Shown here piece after piece: positions 61,816 to 64,000 of a DNA stretch of 64,000 bases. A program made the position numbers and the translations under genes. A model generated the notes under the pieces. That model was not told the DNA's origin, searched no databases, and worked only from the letters and a program-made list of their open reading frames with translations. Origin of the DNA: an uncultured Eubacterium sp. (GTDB taxonomy: Bacteria > Bacillota > Clostridia > Lachnospirales > Lachnospiraceae); NCBI GenBank assembly GCA_934316845.1, contig CAKRDZ010000002.1, forward strand, positions 1 to 64,000. The letters run 5' to 3'. How positions within the stretch are numbered: the first letter of the stretch is position 1; each line of letters begins with the position of its first letter.

Positions 61816-62544
61816 TTATTCCTCTACATTATGATATACTGCCTGTACATCGTCGTCCTCATCCAGAAGATCCATGATACGGTTAAACATTTTGACATCT
61901 TCATCGCTTGTCAGTTCTACGTAATTTTGCGGGATCATCGTCACTTCTGCCTGCGCCATCGGAACGCCTTCTTTTTCCAATGCTTCACGCACCTGGCTGA
62001 AATCATCCGGATCGGTAAGAATCTCGTAGCTGTCCTCTTCCTCACTAAAATCCTCTGCGCCGGCGTCTAATGCGAGCATCATAAATTCATCGGCATCGGT
62101 TTCGTATTCTTCCTTGTCTACGATGATCTGGCCTTTGGTATCAAACATATAAGATACACAGCCTGTCGTTCCGACGTTTCCGTTTCCTTTGGTAAATGCG
62201 TTACGTACATTGGAAGCGGTACGGTTTTTGTTGTCGGTAAGCGCTTCTACGATGATCGCTGTTCCGCTTGGACCATATCCTTCGTATGTAATATTTACAT
62301 AATTTACCGCATCAATGTTTCCTGCTGCCTTTTTGATACCACGGTCAATCGTATCATTTGGCATGTTATTCGCTTTTGCTTTGGCGATAACATCACGAAG
62401 TTTACTGTTGTTATTTGGATCCGGACCGCCTTCTTTGACAGCTACGGCAATCTCGCGGCCGATTACGGTAAAGATTTTTCCTTTCTTCGCATCATTTTTC
62501 TCTTTTTTATGCTTAATATTAGCAAATTTTGAATGTCCTGACAT
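61816..62544 (-). CDS. yebC: YebC/PmpR family regulatory protein
   Basis: DNA- or ribosome-associated protein of 242 residues. The N-terminus MSGHSKFANIKHKKEKNDAKKGK and the later DTIDRGIKKA, YEGYGPSGTAIIVEALTDN and NVRNAFTKGNGNVG are diagnostic. Known members act as transcription regulators or help translate proline-rich stretches. The start at 62544 has AGGAGGCTAACC. It follows argR after 46 bp. Confidence 0.96.
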   Translation of the reverse strand: MSGHSKFANIKHKKEKNDAKKGKIFTVIGREIAVAVKEGGPDPNNNSKLRDVIAKAKANNMPNDTIDRGIKKAAGNIDAVNYVNITYEGYGPSGTAIIVEALTDNKNRTASNVRNAFTKGNGNVGTTGCVSYMFDTKGQIIVDKEEYETDADEFMMLALDAGAEDFSEEEDSYEILTDPDDFSQVREALEKEGVPMAQAEVTMIPQNYVELTSDEDVKMFNRIMDLLDEDDDVQAVYHNVEE

Positions 62545-62590
62545 GGTTAGCCTCCTTAAACTTTGTTACCTTTGTACTCTATATCATACA

Positions 62591-63076
62591 TCATTTTATC
62601 TGAAGAATCAAGTTTTGCAGATTATCAATGACGTTTTGAACCATATTTTCTGTTTTTACTGCGCACATGATCGTGTCATCCCCGGCAATACAGCCGATAA
62701 TCCCCTCGATCTCCATTGCGTCAAGCGCCGCTGCAACCGCCATCGCCATACCGACTGCCGTTTTTATGACAAGCAGATTGCCCGCCTGATCCATCGAAAC
62801 AATACCATCCTGAAGAAGCGTCGCATAGCGGTTTGCCGGCTGCCCTGCCGGATGTTTGCTCTCTGCCGCCACCGGAACCGCACCTCGCATCGCATATTTC
62901 TGCCGCACCTTCTGACCGGGTACTTTTTGCAGCGATAATTCCCGGATATCACGGGAAACGGTCGCCTGTGTCACGGAATACCCTGCTTCGGTCAGATATC
63001 CGGCAAGATCTTCCTGCGTCTCCACTTCATGATTTTGTATAATTTCAATAATTTGTTCCTGTCGCTTCTTTTTCAT
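62591..63076 (-). CDS. argR: Arginine repressor ArgR/AhrC
   Basis: Hexameric arginine-dependent regulator of arginine synthesis and breakdown. The 161-residue protein has the winged helix with TQEDLAGYLTEAGY and TQATVSRDIRELSLQKV, and the C-terminal domain with the arginine-binding GCIAGDDTIMCAV. It lies 19 bp downstream of nadK. argH is in the same window but 6 kb away and on the other strand. Confidence 0.96.
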   Translation of the reverse strand: MKKKRQEQIIEIIQNHEVETQEDLAGYLTEAGYSVTQATVSRDIRELSLQKVPGQKVRQKYAMRGAVPVAAESKHPAGQPANRYATLLQDGIVSMDQAGNLLVIKTAVGMAMAVAAALDAMEIEGIIGCIAGDDTIMCAVKTENMVQNVIDNLQNLILQIK

Positions 63077-63095
63077 GCTGCCACTCTTCCTCTCA

Positions 63096-63914
63096 TCACG
63101 TGCGGTTCAGTTTGCTTCGCATCTTCTGATAAAAGCCGACTTCTCTGACACATACCATTTCAAACGGAAGTTCTGCTTTCCGGATACGGATCACATCTCC
63201 CGTCTCGACCGACGCGCACACTTCTCCATCACAGCGAACCGACGCCTCATCGACATAACTCTCTCTCGTCTTTTCCACTTTTACACAAATCTCAGCCTGC
63301 GAAGAGACAACTACACTCCGCTTGTTAAATGAATGCGGACAGATCGGCGTGATGACAACGGCTTCCATCGCCGGAGATAAAATAGGGCCTCCGGCAGACA
63401 GATTATAGGCGGTTGACCCTGTCGGTGTCGCGATCAGCACACCGTCCGCGACATAACTATCCATCCATTCGTCGTCTACCGAGACACTTGTCGTTACCAT
63501 TCTTCCGAAATCCCGTTTTCCAACGACAATTTCATTGACAGCGAAAAAATGTTCTCCCGTACTCTGCAATTCTGCCGACAATGCCATGCGTTTTTCAATA
63601 GTATAATTTCCTGACATCACAGCATCCAGCGCCGGATAGATCTTCGGTTTTTCAATCTCCGTCAAAAATCCCAGTGTACCAAGGTTCACACCCAGGATCG
63701 GAATTTCTTCGCCAGCGATCTTTTTCGCTGCCGCGATCACCGTGCCATCTCCTCCGAGAACGATCGCCATATCTGCTTTTTCCTGAATGTCAATGGCATC
63801 GTGAGACTGAATGACGACGCGGTGTCCCGCTTCCTGCATATAAGCCCGGATCCCTTTTGCCACCCTGCATCCGGAATCTTTTTCTTCATTTACGATAAGA
63901 TAATACATACTCAT
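63096..63914 (-). CDS. nadK: NAD kinase
   Basis: Phosphorylates NAD to NADP. The 272-residue protein has the GGDGT motif at 54-58, LGVNLGTLGFLTEIE, the NEIVVGKRDFGR loop and DGVLIATPTGSTAYNLSAGGPI. The start at 63914 has GGAGG with a 10-nt spacer and overlaps the stop codon of the preceding gene by 3 bp. The nadK-argR order is common in Clostridia. Confidence 0.97.
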   Translation of the reverse strand: MSMYYLIVNEEKDSGCRVAKGIRAYMQEAGHRVVIQSHDAIDIQEKADMAIVLGGDGTVIAAAKKIAGEEIPILGVNLGTLGFLTEIEKPKIYPALDAVMSGNYTIEKRMALSAELQSTGEHFFAVNEIVVGKRDFGRMVTTSVSVDDEWMDSYVADGVLIATPTGSTAYNLSAGGPILSPAMEAVVITPICPHSFNKRSVVVSSQAEICVKVEKTRESYVDEASVRCDGEVCASVETGDVIRIRKAELPFEMVCVREVGFYQKMRSKLNRT

Positions 63915-64000
63915 CCCGATATATCCTCCGCATGTTTTACGGCATGTTCCTGTGCCGCTTCGATTGTTTCATCCATCGTCTTCTGCCACTCATTCCACTC
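63911..64000 (-). CDS. C-terminal end of an unidentified gene (partial)
   Basis: The last 29 codons of a frame that enters from the right edge and stops at TGA (63913-63911), sharing bases with the nadK start. The visible residues WQKTMDETIEAAQEHAVKHA are a charged helix without a recognisable domain. In Clostridia the gene before nadK is often tlyA or an xse gene, but the tail alone does not decide it. Translational coupling to nadK is likely. Confidence 0.6.
   Translation of the reverse strand, partial: EWNEWQKTMDETIEAAQEHAVKHAEDISG

Overview
The window looks like the chromosome of a moderate-GC, endospore-forming member of the Clostridia, most likely Lachnospiraceae. The evidence is an alpha/beta-type small acid-soluble spore protein, a groESL operon behind a CIRCE operator, families typical of that group (DUF6062, DUF6106-like, YlmH, RecU, a YqzL-like protein upstream of recO), and Shine-Dalgarno sequences close to AGGAGG throughout. 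I see no rRNA, tRNA, transposase, phage gene or CRISPR array. About 52 protein genes are supported. All but three (the DUF6062 gene, a CmpB-like membrane protein and argH) lie on the minus strand, so the genome reads from right to left.

Layout, left to right. 1-1369: two unrelated tandem repeat arrays (54-bp and 69-bp units) flank a small membrane protein gene. 1367-3475: groESL with promoter and CIRCE. 3.5-7.8 kb: DUF6062, a metal-exporter-like permease, a DUF2225 zinc protein, glnS. 7.8-17.0 kb: a long minus-strand run from a strong promoter at 17.0 kb: DUF1015, YesL, glgB, M16C peptidase, era, yqzL-like, recO. 17.5-27.4 kb: glmM, a GH8 exo-oligoxylanase, then the protein quality-control block tig-clpP-clpX-lon-ysxC and epsC. 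27.7-35 kb: mnmA, gpmI, a lytic transglycosylase, an alanine-type aminotransferase, a CPBP protease, serS. 35.1-36.4 kb: a SpoIID-like peptidoglycan-binding protein. 46.3-54.6 kb: tex, a LacI-sensor/GGDEF fusion, cca, a C39-like peptidase, ylmH, a rhodanese-E1 fusion. 54.7-64.0 kb: argH, a 199-bp inverted-repeat element, a YdjG/YdjI-like pair, the spore protein gene, recU, an ECF sigma/anti-sigma pair, yebC, argR, nadK and the end of one further gene.

The most distinctive region is 36.5-46.3 kb. A LytTR response regulator and a GHKL kinase sit between a lipoprotein gene and a two-subunit ABC exporter. Downstream lies a three-gene operon of secreted proteins: a second, related lipoprotein, an Ig-like exported protein and a leucine-rich/EF-hand-like protein. 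Two promoters there, in front of the exporter and in front of the secreted-protein operon, both lack a recognisable -35 box. Both carry direct repeats 20-21 bp apart that end exactly 28 nt upstream of the -10 box. This is the layout expected of a LytTR-activated regulon and suggests a self-contained signalling, export and cell-surface system. I found no precursor peptide gene and do not recognise the system as described.

Other unexplained structure includes the two tandem arrays, two long palindromic elements (27578-27710 and 56235-56433) and stable hairpins in the clpP-clpX and clpX-lon gaps. All calls are by reading the sequence; no database search was possible.
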